Of a DNA stretch of 64,000 nt, positions 54,300 to 61,999 are shown one piece after another; within the stretch, counting starts at the first letter, position 1, and every line of letters begins with the position of its first letter. The translations under genes were made by a program, and so were the position numbers. Location of the stretch: NCBI RefSeq assembly GCF_040545875.1, contig NZ_JBEPMR010000003.1, one strand, 5' to 3'. The DNA is from Faecalicatena_A orotica. Its GTDB lineage: Bacteria; Bacillota; Clostridia; Lachnospirales; Lachnospiraceae. The notes beneath the pieces are model-generated. The model was not told the origin of the DNA and ran no database searches. It saw nothing but the letters and a program-made list of their open reading frames with translations.

Positions 54300-54491
54300 A
54301 TGGAACTAACATATAGAAAAGCGATAAAAGATGATTCGGATTTACTGATTGATATTTATAACGCTTCATTTTATGATGAATTATATCCGGTATGGTGAAT
54401 GTCCTGGTTATGGAAAAACAAAAGAAGAAATGGAATAGGCACGCAGGCATTTCAATATATGTTATCTGTTTGTCCTGACTGGAAAACGTAG
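54300..54491 (+). pseudogene. GNAT acetyltransferase, frameshifted and deleted
   Basis: The start MELTYRKAIKDDSDLLIDIY and NASFYDE is typical of a GNAT protein. The frame then ends at TGA (54396-54398). The next frame continues the homology as YIRYGECPGYGKTKEEME, and after a further deletion GIGTQAFQYMLSVCPDWK, a piece of the acetyl-CoA-binding region, runs to a stop at 54491. The middle and end of the enzyme are missing. At least one frameshift and two deletions are needed. The last piece runs into repeat R3. Confidence 0.7.
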
Positions 54492-54499
54492 AAGTTGTA
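54466..54499 (+). repeat. Degenerate copy of the palindromic repeat (R3)
   Basis: CTGTTTGTCCTGACTGGAAA then ACGTAGAAGTTGTA resembles R1 and R2 (GTTTGTC, ACTGGAAAA and AGAAGTTGTA in common) but its left half also codes for the CPDWK of the broken acetyltransferase. It may be a recombination product between that gene and a repeat, or partly chance similarity. Confidence 0.4.
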
Positions 54500-54546
54500 A
54501 ATTTTTATATGAATCGTAAAATTACAGCTTTTAATGGGGGAATTAG

Positions 54547-55038
54547 ATGTTGCAGGAGAATACCAAAATGATTGCTCTAATTGTAGCTTATTCTCAAAAT
54601 CGTATCATTGGAAATCAGGGAATAATTCCTTGGAAAATCAAAGGAGAGCAGAAAAGATTTAAGGAACTGACCACGGGTAACGTGGTAGTTATGGGTAGAC
54701 GCTCATATGAGGAAATTGGTAAGCCTTTGCCAAACAGAATGACGATAGTAGTATCCAGAACCCGTAAATTTGAAGGTGAGAACTGCTATACTGTATCGTC
54801 TCTAAAGGACGCTATTGAGTTAGCCGGAGAGAAGGACGTGTATATTTCCGGTGGAGCAAAGCTGTATGAAGAAGCCATTCCCATTGTGAAAAAAATGTAT
54901 GTTACTGAAATTGAAAAAGTAATTGACGGCGATACGTACTTTCCTGATTTTGATGAGAACAGTTTTATTAAAGAAATCAACGAAAGAATTGAAACTGATA
55001 TATCATATTCATATGTAACGTACACAAGAAAATCATAA
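54547..55038 (+). CDS. Dihydrofolate reductase, DfrF-like
   Basis: A 163-residue dihydrofolate reductase, which reduces dihydrofolate to tetrahydrofolate with NADPH. Motifs: LIVAYSQNRIIGNQGIIPWK, GEQKRFKELTTGNVVVMGRR, PLPNRMTIVVSRT, and DVYISGGAKLYEEAIP. The active-site acid is Glu in KGEQKRF, where many housekeeping enzymes have Asp. From memory, IPWKIKGEQK, ELTTGNVV and SYEEIG are strongly like the trimethoprim-insensitive DfrF of enterococci and streptococci. There is no thymidylate synthase gene beside it, and it lies in a region of mixed small genes, which supports acquisition. AGGGGGAA-like sequence precedes the ATG. Confidence 0.88.
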   Translation: MLQENTKMIALIVAYSQNRIIGNQGIIPWKIKGEQKRFKELTTGNVVVMGRRSYEEIGKPLPNRMTIVVSRTRKFEGENCYTVSSLKDAIELAGEKDVYISGGAKLYEEAIPIVKKMYVTEIEKVIDGDTYFPDFDENSFIKEINERIETDISYSYVTYTRKS

Positions 55039-55102
55039 TAATTGGAGATTATAGTACAACTTGCAAGACAAACAATAGGAGGGACATATCATAAGCGAAA
55101 TA

Positions 55103-55654
55103 ATGAAATTTGCCAACAGAGAAGAATTCCGTGAATGGCTCAGTGAGCATTGTTTATCAAATGATGGTATTTGGCTTTTATTCGGCAAGACTGGCGGACC
55201 GAAAACTGTAAAAGCGGGAGAAGCTCTGGAAGAAGCTCTCTGTTTTGGCTGGATTGATGGACTGATGGAAAGGATTGACGATAAGACTTACAAGAAGTTT
55301 TTTTCTCTGCGAAGAAAGAACAGTAAATGGTCAGAGAAAAACAAGACGCTGGTGAAGAAACTGGAGGAACAGGGGCTTATGACGGACTTTGGCAGGAAAA
55401 AGATAGATGAAGCCAAAAAGAACGGTCAGTGGGATACTTCAAACCCTTTGGCAGTCATTACAGAGGAACAGATAGAATGTCTGTCTAAGCTGCTGGAAGG
55501 GCACGAACCCGCTTACACAAATTTTCAAGCTATGTCGCCATCCGTAAAAAAGACTTATACGCGGGCATATCTTGATGCAAAGACAGACGCTGGACGGAAA
55601 AAACGAATTGTCTGGATGGTGGACAGGCTCAATAAAAATTTGAAACCAATGTAA
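55103..55654 (+). CDS. YdeI/OmpD-associated family protein
   Basis: A 183-residue protein of the YdeI family (bacteriocin-protection, YdeI/OmpD-associated). Signature residues: NREEFREWLSEHCLSNDGIW, EEALCFGWIDGLMERID, FSLRRKNSKWSEKNKTLVKKL and the C-terminal YTRAYLDAKTDAGRKKRI. The ATG at 55103 has the AGGAGGG site too far upstream (about 20 bases). An in-frame ATA at 55091 lies at ideal distance and would give (M)SEIMKFANRE; it may be a mutated ATG or a rare start. The exact function is not known. Confidence 0.85.
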   Translation: MKFANREEFREWLSEHCLSNDGIWLLFGKTGGPKTVKAGEALEEALCFGWIDGLMERIDDKTYKKFFSLRRKNSKWSEKNKTLVKKLEEQGLMTDFGRKKIDEAKKNGQWDTSNPLAVITEEQIECLSKLLEGHEPAYTNFQAMSPSVKKTYTRAYLDAKTDAGRKKRIVWMVDRLNKNLKPM

Positions 55655-55727
55655 GCAATGAAAAATGAATCACTATGGAAGAATTAAAATCTATTATGAA
55701 AGTATGAATTTATGGAGGAAAAAAATT

Positions 55728-56330
55728 ATGGATTTAAGTAAATTTCAGTGGATGAGAGAACCCCTTGATTATGAAATCATTGACTGCAGAGTAGAAATTA
55801 CTACAAAACCACATACTGATTTGTGGCAGAGAACATACTATCATTTTCAAAACGATAATGCACCAGTATTTCAAATGGAAACAGATGAAAAGTTCTTCAG
55901 TTTTGTGGTCAGGACGGAATTTGATGATAGTCATCACAGGTTTGACCAATGTGGAATTGTAATGTACTTAGACAGCGAAAATTGGTTGAAAGCTTCTATA
56001 GAATATGAAAATGAAGATTTTCAACACTTGGGCAGTGTGGTTACAAATCATGGATATTCCGATTGGGCGACTACAGAAATCAACACTGACATAAAGTCAA
56101 TGTGGTATCGGTTTAGCCGAAGAGAAGATGACTATTGTATAGAATGTTCAGAGGATGGAGTTGTATATAAACAGATGAGAATTTGCCATATACACAAAGG
56201 AAATGGAACTATAAAGTTTGGCATTTATGCTTGTTCTCCCGAAGAATCATCATTCAAGGCAATTTTCTCTAATATGGAAATTACAGAATGCATGTGGAAA
56301 GCACATGACGGTCAACAGCCTGATGAGTAG
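55728..56330 (+). CDS. DUF1349 domain-containing protein
   Basis: A 200-residue protein with a concanavalin-like fold of the DUF1349 family: MDLSKFQWMREP, HTDLWQRTYYHFQNDNAPVF, then DQCGIVMYLDSENWLKASIE and the ending KFGIYACSPEESSFKAIFSN. I chose the ATG at 55728, with GGAGG 11 bases upstream; the frame extends 21 codons further up without a ribosome binding site. It has no signal peptide. The function of these proteins is unknown, though sugar binding has been suggested from the fold. Confidence 0.85.
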   Translation: MDLSKFQWMREPLDYEIIDCRVEITTKPHTDLWQRTYYHFQNDNAPVFQMETDEKFFSFVVRTEFDDSHHRFDQCGIVMYLDSENWLKASIEYENEDFQHLGSVVTNHGYSDWATTEINTDIKSMWYRFSRREDDYCIECSEDGVVYKQMRICHIHKGNGTIKFGIYACSPEESSFKAIFSNMEITECMWKAHDGQQPDE

Positions 56331-56368
56331 ACCGCTTTCTGTTAGTCTAAAAAAGCGAGGTCTGTAAA

Positions 56369-56776
56369 ATGAATATAATAGAAGCAGTACATGAGTTATA
56401 TTGGAATAATGATATAAATTGTGCAAGAACCATTTTGATTTGCCTGGGAAAACTCTTTAAAATTGAATATAATGCACAAACACTTCATTCGGCTATTGGT
56501 TTGCATGGCGCTGGAGGATTCCGAGCGCAGTGCGGGCTGGTTGAAGGCGGATTAATGTTTATTGGAATCTATTATAGCCAGCTTGGCAAAACTGAGGAAA
56601 CAATTGTGTCCGTCTGCTACGATTATGCAGAAGCATTTAAGCAGCGCTTTGGTTCATTAAGCTGTTACCATTTACGTCCTGATGGATTTACTGAAAACGC
56701 CCCACCGCATATGTGTGAAAAATTGACTTGTGAGGCAGTATCATTCGCATACGAGTTTATTAAAAAACAGCCGTGA
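56369..56776 (+). CDS. C_GCAxxG_C_C family protein
   Basis: A 135-residue protein with the cysteine-rich pattern of the C_GCAxxG_C_C family: NCARTIL near the start, GLHGAGGFRAQCGLVEGGLM in the middle, and VSVCYDYAEAFKQRFGSLSC with the later CEKLTCEAV. The middle motif reads GAGGFRAQCG, a slight variant of GCAxxG. The cysteines suggest metal or iron-sulfur binding or redox activity, but no function is established. The stop codon lies inside a hairpin shared with the next, convergent gene. Confidence 0.8.
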   Translation: MNIIEAVHELYWNNDINCARTILICLGKLFKIEYNAQTLHSAIGLHGAGGFRAQCGLVEGGLMFIGIYYSQLGKTEETIVSVCYDYAEAFKQRFGSLSCYHLRPDGFTENAPPHMCEKLTCEAVSFAYEFIKKQP

Positions 56777-56793
56777 CATCATGTTACGGCTGT
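56762..56793 (-). terminator. Terminator between convergent genes
   Basis: Stem ACAGCCGT / ACGGCTGT (56767-56774 and 56786-56793). On the minus strand it is followed by six T residues, so it mainly serves the LURP-one-like gene. It also covers the stop codon of the plus-strand gene. Confidence 0.75.
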
Positions 56794-56799
56794 TAATCA

Positions 56800-57621
56800 T
56801 CATAATAATACAAAAACAATAAATAGAATAATCAATGCTATTATAATTATAATCAAAAAAGAAAGAGCTACTAATTTCCCGATTTTTTTTGCCTGGGCAC
56901 GCCCTTCTGCCTCTAAGTTATCCAGAAACGCATTTAACTCATCAAGTGTCTGCTGTCCAAATTCCTCTGCAATCCAGTTGGGATTGTATTTGCTGTTGTT
57001 TTTGTCGTAGGAATAGCTTACAGAAATCTCAACAGAATTTTTTGTGAATTCTCCAGCATTATTGTATTTTCTATAATCGTAGTAGACAGTAAAAAATGAA
57101 AGTACAGGGATCAATGATACAAAATCCTCTTTTATATGCAGAAAATAGATATCAAGATTTTCAATTACAGTAAGAGGTTTCGTAATCTGTGCTATCTGTG
57201 CATCTTCATCATAAATGGAGACAATATTCTTTTTTCCCTTATCAATGCTGTATCCCCAATAAACTTTTCCCATATGCTCGATGCAGAATTTTCTTTCAAA
57301 CATTCCATTCTGCATTGTATAAAAAGTGCCTTCTTTGCCGTCTTTTCCTATGATTTCGAACTGTCCAAATTTCTGTTCTTTTGAAATCAGGTATTTAAAC
57401 GGTATACTTTCTTCCAGAGCATTGTCTATAATACTATACCTTGTCGTGTACAGAGTGGTTCCGTTTACGTCAGAAAAGACCAGTTTACGAACATTCTCCA
57501 TATTAAAGGGCGCTGAGATTTTCAGCCATGGGGCTTTTGCGTTAAACAGTACCTGACCATTTGAAGATACTTCGAATATGTTTTCAAAATTGGATTTTGT
57601 CTGTTGTATTTTTACAAGCAT
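56800..57621 (-). CDS. LURP-one-like (tubby/scramblase fold) protein with C-terminal membrane anchor
   Basis: A 273-residue protein. The first 180 residues have the pattern of LURP-one or phospholipid scramblase-like beta-barrel proteins (VSSNGQVLFNAKAPWLKIS, then FSDVNGTTLYTTRYS, FEIIGKDGKEGTFY, WGYSIDKGKKN). Residues about 200-245 are helical and polar, and residues about 250-273 form a very hydrophobic tail (LSFLIIIIIALIILFIVFVLL region) that should anchor it in the membrane. The function of bacterial members is unknown. Its promoter is not clear; the upstream region is AT-rich. It converges with the C_GCAxxG_C_C gene. Confidence 0.7.
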   Translation of the reverse strand: MLVKIQQTKSNFENIFEVSSNGQVLFNAKAPWLKISAPFNMENVRKLVFSDVNGTTLYTTRYSIIDNALEESIPFKYLISKEQKFGQFEIIGKDGKEGTFYTMQNGMFERKFCIEHMGKVYWGYSIDKGKKNIVSIYDEDAQIAQITKPLTVIENLDIYFLHIKEDFVSLIPVLSFFTVYYDYRKYNNAGEFTKNSVEISVSYSYDKNNSKYNPNWIAEEFGQQTLDELNAFLDNLEAEGRAQAKKIGKLVALSFLIIIIIALIILFIVFVLL

Positions 57622-58024
57622 ATTTTTTCCTCTATTCTTAAAAATGTATATATATTATATCAGAGTTTTTCATGAAATCCAATTTAAGATTGTAACCTTA
57701 AATAACAGTTATAAATAAGAATGAAGCTTGTTAGATGTAGATTACTTTGATATACACTTCCTTTCAGGGCCGAAAAAACGTCATGAAATCGAGATTGACC
57801 ATAATTATTTACTTGAAGTTCTTTCTGAAACTTCGTATAATTGAACAAGCATGTAAAGTTATGCAGATTGACTTCCACAGTAATAGCAATGGACTTAAAG
57901 TGCTACATACTGTATTGCGCGCTGTTGCAATTTAATATCAAACAGTATCAACCAGTTGCAATTTGAAAGAAGTGTTGCAAAACAGGTGAAATCCTGCAAT
58001 ATTAACAAAATACAAGGAGAAATA
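57622..58024 (+). other. Gene-free stretch with a coding relic and short direct repeats
   Basis: From 57725 to 57844 one frame without a start codon reads SLLDVDYFDIHFLSGPKK and RHEIEIDHNYLLEVLSE before a stop; it looks like the end of a lost gene of unknown family. Three copies of GTTGCAA follow (57924, 57955, 57974), two of them extended to GTTGCAATTT. AAGGAGAAAT just before 58025 is the ribosome binding site of the next gene. No promoter was clear. Confidence 0.35.
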
Positions 58025-59890
58025 ATGAGAAAACTAGCTTTAAGTGATGAGATATTACTAAAAATTGAAAAACCGGCCCGCTATATTGGGAATGAGGTGA
58101 ATTCGGTAAATAAGGACGTAAGTAAGGTGGACGTGCGGTTTGCTATGTGCTTCCCGGACGTCTATGAAATCGGGATGTCCCATCTGGGTATCCAGATCCT
58201 GTATGATATGTTCAACAGGCGGGAGGATGTATGGTGTGAACGTGTGTATTCCCCCTGGCTTGATCTGGACAAGGTGATGAGAGAAGAAAAGATTCCTCTG
58301 TTTGCGCTGGAATCACAGGATCCGGTTAAGGATTTTGACTTTTTAGGTATTACGATCCAATATGAGATGTGCTATACAAATATCCTGCAGATTCTGGAAC
58401 TGAGCCAGATTCCTATTCATGCAAAGGACAGGACATGGGAGCATCCGGTTGTGATTGGCGGCGGCCCGTGTACTTATAATCCGGAACCACTGGCAGAATT
58501 TTTTGACATCTTTTATATTGGGGAAGGCGAAACTGTTTACGATGAGCTTCTTGATCTGTATAAGGCAAGCCGCGCCAGAGGTGACAGCCGCGAGGAGTTT
58601 CTTGTAAAGGCGGCAAATATCGAAGGGCTCTATGTTCCAATGTTCTACGAGGCAAAATATCATGAAGATGGGACTTTGAAATCATTTGGCTCTGTCAGGG
58701 AAGGTATTCCTTCTATAATAAAGAAACAGGTCGTAATGGATATGACAAAAGCCGTGTATCCGGAAGCACCGATCGTTCCCTTCATAAAAGCAACGCAGGA
58801 CAGAGTTGTTCTGGAGATCCAGAGGGGTTGTATACGTGGATGCAGGTTCTGCCAGGCCGGAATGCTGTACCGCCCTACCCGTGAGAGGGACGTCGATACC
58901 CTGAAAGAATATGCCAAAGTTATGCTGAAGAATACAGGTCATGAAGAGATTTCACTCAGTTCTTTGAGTTCCAGCGATTACTCTCAGTTGAAGGAACTGG
59001 TTGACTTTTTAATCGAAGAGTTTAAGGGGGAGGGCGTAAATATTTCATTGCCTTCACTGCGTATCGATGCCTTTTCACTTGACGTTATGAGCCAGGTGCA
59101 GGACATCCGGAGGAGCAGCCTTACGTTTGCTCCCGAGGCAGGTTCCCAGCGTCTACGCGATGTTATTAATAAGGGCCTTACGGAGGAAATCATTCTGGAT
59201 GGCGCGGGACAGGCTTTTGAAGGCGGGTGGTCTAAAGTAAAGCTGTATTTTATGCTTGGACTCCCGACAGAGACAGAGGAAGACATGAAGCAGATTGCCC
59301 GCCTTGCAGATAAGATTGCCCGCCGGTATTATGAGATTCCGAAAGAAGAAAGGCATGGAAAGTGCCAGATCACGGCAAGTTCGTCATTCTTCGTACCGAA
59401 ACCGTTCACACCTTTCCAGTGGGCATCCATGTGTACAAGTGAAGAATATATTCACAGGGCTTACGTTGTGAAGCATGAATTTCAGGAACAGCTGAACCGG
59501 AAGAGTCTGAAGTATAACTGGCATGAAGCGGATGTAACGGTGCTGGAAGGTGTATTCGCCCGCGGGGACAGGAAGGTCGGGAAAGTGATCGAGGAGGCAT
59601 ACCGGCTGGGCTGCCTTTATGATTCGTGGACGGAATCCTTTCACAATGAACCCTGGATGGAGGCGTTCGACAATATGGGGGTAGATATTGAATTCTATAC
59701 AACCCGGAAAAGAGAGCTGGATGAACTGCTGCCCTGGGACTTCATTGATATTGGAGTCAGCAAGCAGTTTTTGAAAAAGGAGTGGGAGCGGGCTGAATCA
59801 GGAACTGTTACACCGAACTGCCGGATGCAGTGTTCTGGCTGCGGGGCCGCACAATTTGGAGGGGGTGTCTGCTATGAAGGCAAGAATTAA
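58025..59890 (+). CDS. TIGR03960 family B12-binding-type radical SAM protein
   Basis: A 621-residue protein. The N-terminal part resembles a cobalamin-binding domain (RFAMCFPDVYEIGMSHLGIQ, VIGGGPCTYNPEPLAEFFD). The radical SAM core has the CxxxCxxC cluster motif in RGCIRGCRFCQAG, followed by EISLSSLSSSDYS. The start at 58025 is supported by AAGGAG. In Lachnospiraceae and other Firmicutes this gene is regularly followed by a DUF2344 (TIGR03936) gene and an Rne/Rng ribonuclease gene, as here. Its reaction is not established; a role in RNA or ribosome modification has been proposed from the context. Confidence 0.92.
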   Translation: MRKLALSDEILLKIEKPARYIGNEVNSVNKDVSKVDVRFAMCFPDVYEIGMSHLGIQILYDMFNRREDVWCERVYSPWLDLDKVMREEKIPLFALESQDPVKDFDFLGITIQYEMCYTNILQILELSQIPIHAKDRTWEHPVVIGGGPCTYNPEPLAEFFDIFYIGEGETVYDELLDLYKASRARGDSREEFLVKAANIEGLYVPMFYEAKYHEDGTLKSFGSVREGIPSIIKKQVVMDMTKAVYPEAPIVPFIKATQDRVVLEIQRGCIRGCRFCQAGMLYRPTRERDVDTLKEYAKVMLKNTGHEEISLSSLSSSDYSQLKELVDFLIEEFKGEGVNISLPSLRIDAFSLDVMSQVQDIRRSSLTFAPEAGSQRLRDVINKGLTEEIILDGAGQAFEGGWSKVKLYFMLGLPTETEEDMKQIARLADKIARRYYEIPKEERHGKCQITASSSFFVPKPFTPFQWASMCTSEEYIHRAYVVKHEFQEQLNRKSLKYNWHEADVTVLEGVFARGDRKVGKVIEEAYRLGCLYDSWTESFHNEPWMEAFDNMGVDIEFYTTRKRELDELLPWDFIDIGVSKQFLKKEWERAESGTVTPNCRMQCSGCGAAQFGGGVCYEGKN

Positions 59891-60632
59891 ATTTAAAAAA
59901 TATGGGGCTTTGAGATTCATTGGACACCTTGATGTAATGAGGTTCTTTCAGAAGGCGATGAGGCGGGCCGGGATTCCGATTGCGTTCACAGGCGGATACA
60001 GCCCGCATATGATCATGTCGTTTGCAAGCCCGTTGGGAATCGGACTTTCCAGTGACGGAGAATATTTTGATATTGAATTAAAAGAGCCCATATCCAGCCA
60101 TGATGCTGTCAGACAGCTGAATCAAGTGATGGTAGATGGAATGGAAGTGGTCAGTTTCCGGCAGATTGCCGAAGAAAAGAAGATGACCGGTATGGCAATC
60201 GTAGCAGCAGCCGATTACCGGACAAGACTCACCAAGGGGACACTTCCGGATGACTGGAGGGAAAAGATAGCAGCATTTATGGAACAGCCGGAAATCTGTA
60301 TCATGAAACAGACGAAGCGCAGTGAGAAGGAAGTGGATATCAAACCGTTGATCTACCGGCTGGAAGCGGAGGGCGATTCTGTTTATATGCAGGTCGCATC
60401 GGGCAGTGTGGAAAACCTGAAACCGGGACTTGTAATGGAAGCTTTCTGTGGCTTCCTGGGAATAGATCCGGCTGAGACAGACTTTGCACACCACAGGCTG
60501 GAAATGTATGCGGATATGGGAACAAACGGCGATCGCAGGCTTGTAACACTGGAAGATATGGGGACAGAAATTTACGGAGAGGAAAATAAAAATGATTTCA
60601 CGGAAAATCCTCATGATGAAAGAGGAAGATAA
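59874..60632 (+). CDS. TIGR03936 family radical SAM-associated protein (DUF2344)
   Basis: A 252-residue protein that always goes with the TIGR03960 radical SAM protein, sometimes fused to it. Key sequences are KYGALRFIGHLDVMRFFQKA, then AGIPIAFTGGYSPHM and SFASPLGIGLSSDGEYFDIEL. The start at 59874 lies inside the upstream gene, with GGAGGGGG before it, and the 3' end overlaps the ribonuclease gene by 41 bases; all three are coupled. Its role is unknown; it is thought to bind the substrate for the radical enzyme. Confidence 0.92.
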   Translation: MKARIKFKKYGALRFIGHLDVMRFFQKAMRRAGIPIAFTGGYSPHMIMSFASPLGIGLSSDGEYFDIELKEPISSHDAVRQLNQVMVDGMEVVSFRQIAEEKKMTGMAIVAAADYRTRLTKGTLPDDWREKIAAFMEQPEICIMKQTKRSEKEVDIKPLIYRLEAEGDSVYMQVASGSVENLKPGLVMEAFCGFLGIDPAETDFAHHRLEMYADMGTNGDRRLVTLEDMGTEIYGEENKNDFTENPHDERGR

Positions 60633-61788
60633 GATCTGGATGTTTCTTTTGGAAGATGACGAGATAGTGGAAATACATTGTGAACCGGCCGGAGACGGGG
60701 CTGTGAAGCAGCATGTCATCGGAAACATATACGTTGGAAAAGTGAAGAATATTGTAGCGAATATCGGGGCCGCTTTCATTGAAATTGAAAGCGGCGTTGA
60801 GTGTTATTATGATATCAGTCAGGCACCGAATGCCATTTTTACAAAGAAAATAGGCAAAAAGCCCCTCTGCATCGGAGATGAACTGATTGTACAGATCAGC
60901 AAAGAGGCAGTCAAGACGAAAGCGCCTACGGTGAGCAGTAATTTGAGCTTTACAGGCAGGTATGCAATCCTGACGACCGGAAATACAAGGATCGGAACAT
61001 CCTCAAAACTGCCGAAGTCTCTCAGGGAAGAACTGAAGGAACAGCTGCGGCCCCTGAAAAACGAAGAATATGGGCTGATTATCCGGACGAATGCAAAAGA
61101 TGCCGATTTTTCTGCTGTTTTGAGAGAGATAAAGGAACTAGAAAGCAGTTTTCAAACCCTTAGAAAGACAGCGGGGTCCAGAACCTGCTTTTCCTGCCTG
61201 CAGCATGCGCCTAATACTTATATCACAGACCTGAAAAACGTTTATACAGAAGGCCTCGCGGAAATCGTAATTGAGGGTGCAAAGCTCTACGAAGAAGTTA
61301 AGGGATATTATGAAAAAGAACAGCCGGAGGATCTCACAAAACTGAGACTCTATGATGACAGCAGCCTGCCGCTTGCAAAGCTGTATAATACGGAAACGAC
61401 TTTAAGCCGCGCACTTGGGGAAAGGGTATGGCTGAAAAACGGGGCCTATCTGATCATCCAGTATACAGAGGCACTGACGGTGATTGACGTGAATTCTGGA
61501 AAATGTGTTGCGAAAAAGAATCCGACAGATACTTATCTGAAGATTAACATGGAAGCGGCAAAAGAAGTGGCGAAGCAGATGAGAATCAGGAATCTTTCAG
61601 GCATTATTATTGTTGATTTTATTAATCTGGATGATGAAGATGCTACGAAAGAACTGCTCAGGGCATTCCGGCAGTATCTGGTAAAAGACCCGATTCAGTC
61701 AACACTGGTTGATGTGACCGGGCTGCAGCTCGTCGAGGTGACGCGGAAAAAAGTTCGAAAACCTTTACATGAAAGCATTGGAAGGTGA
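60592..61788 (+). CDS. Rne/Rng family ribonuclease
   Basis: A 398-residue endoribonuclease of the RNase E/G family. It has an S1-like RNA-binding domain (about 35-125: GNIYVGKVKNIVANIGAAFIEI), and the catalytic domain with the two magnesium-binding aspartates in ALTVIDVNSGKC and GIIIVDFINLDDED. The C-terminal end LVEVTRKKVRKPL is typical. It cuts single-stranded RNA in rRNA maturation and mRNA decay. In many relatives rplU and rpmA follow; here the next gene is an unrelated radical SAM protein. Confidence 0.92.
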   Translation: MISRKILMMKEEDKIWMFLLEDDEIVEIHCEPAGDGAVKQHVIGNIYVGKVKNIVANIGAAFIEIESGVECYYDISQAPNAIFTKKIGKKPLCIGDELIVQISKEAVKTKAPTVSSNLSFTGRYAILTTGNTRIGTSSKLPKSLREELKEQLRPLKNEEYGLIIRTNAKDADFSAVLREIKELESSFQTLRKTAGSRTCFSCLQHAPNTYITDLKNVYTEGLAEIVIEGAKLYEEVKGYYEKEQPEDLTKLRLYDDSSLPLAKLYNTETTLSRALGERVWLKNGAYLIIQYTEALTVIDVNSGKCVAKKNPTDTYLKINMEAAKEVAKQMRIRNLSGIIIVDFINLDDEDATKELLRAFRQYLVKDPIQSTLVDVTGLQLVEVTRKKVRKPLHESIGR

Positions 61789-61811
61789 TTTTTTTATACC
61801 ATTTTTATTAA

Positions 61812-61951
61812 TTGTATACTTGTATACAGTGAATAAAGAGAAAAAAAGATAGCTTTTAAAATGTATACAATAATACAATTTAAATTCTTGATAAAGTATA
61901 TACTTTGAAATGAGGATTTGAAATTAAAATGGGTTGTATACATTTATACAA
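61812..61951 (+). promoter_or_regulatory. Cluster of GTATAC dyads upstream of the SPL-type radical SAM gene
   Basis: Within 140 bases there are TTGTATACTTGTATACA (61812-61828), TGTATACAATAATACAA (61862-61878), the perfect palindrome AAAGTATATACTTT (61893-61906), and TTGTATACATTTATACAA (61934-61951, 7-bp arms). Half-sites TTGTATA or TATACAA recur. This looks like an array of binding sites for a dimeric repressor; GntR-family proteins use sites of this kind. No regulator gene is adjacent. No clean promoter boxes could be picked. Confidence 0.5.
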
Positions 61952-61999
61952 TTGCCAAAAAACTTAGGAAACTGCCTGCACAAAAAGGAGAAACAGGTG

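Noticed and set aside
60592..61800. Terminator at the end of the Rne/Rng gene (ACCTT / AAGGT followed by T residues at about 61760-61797).
   Set aside because: The stem has only five pairs with a loop of about 14 bases; too weak to call.
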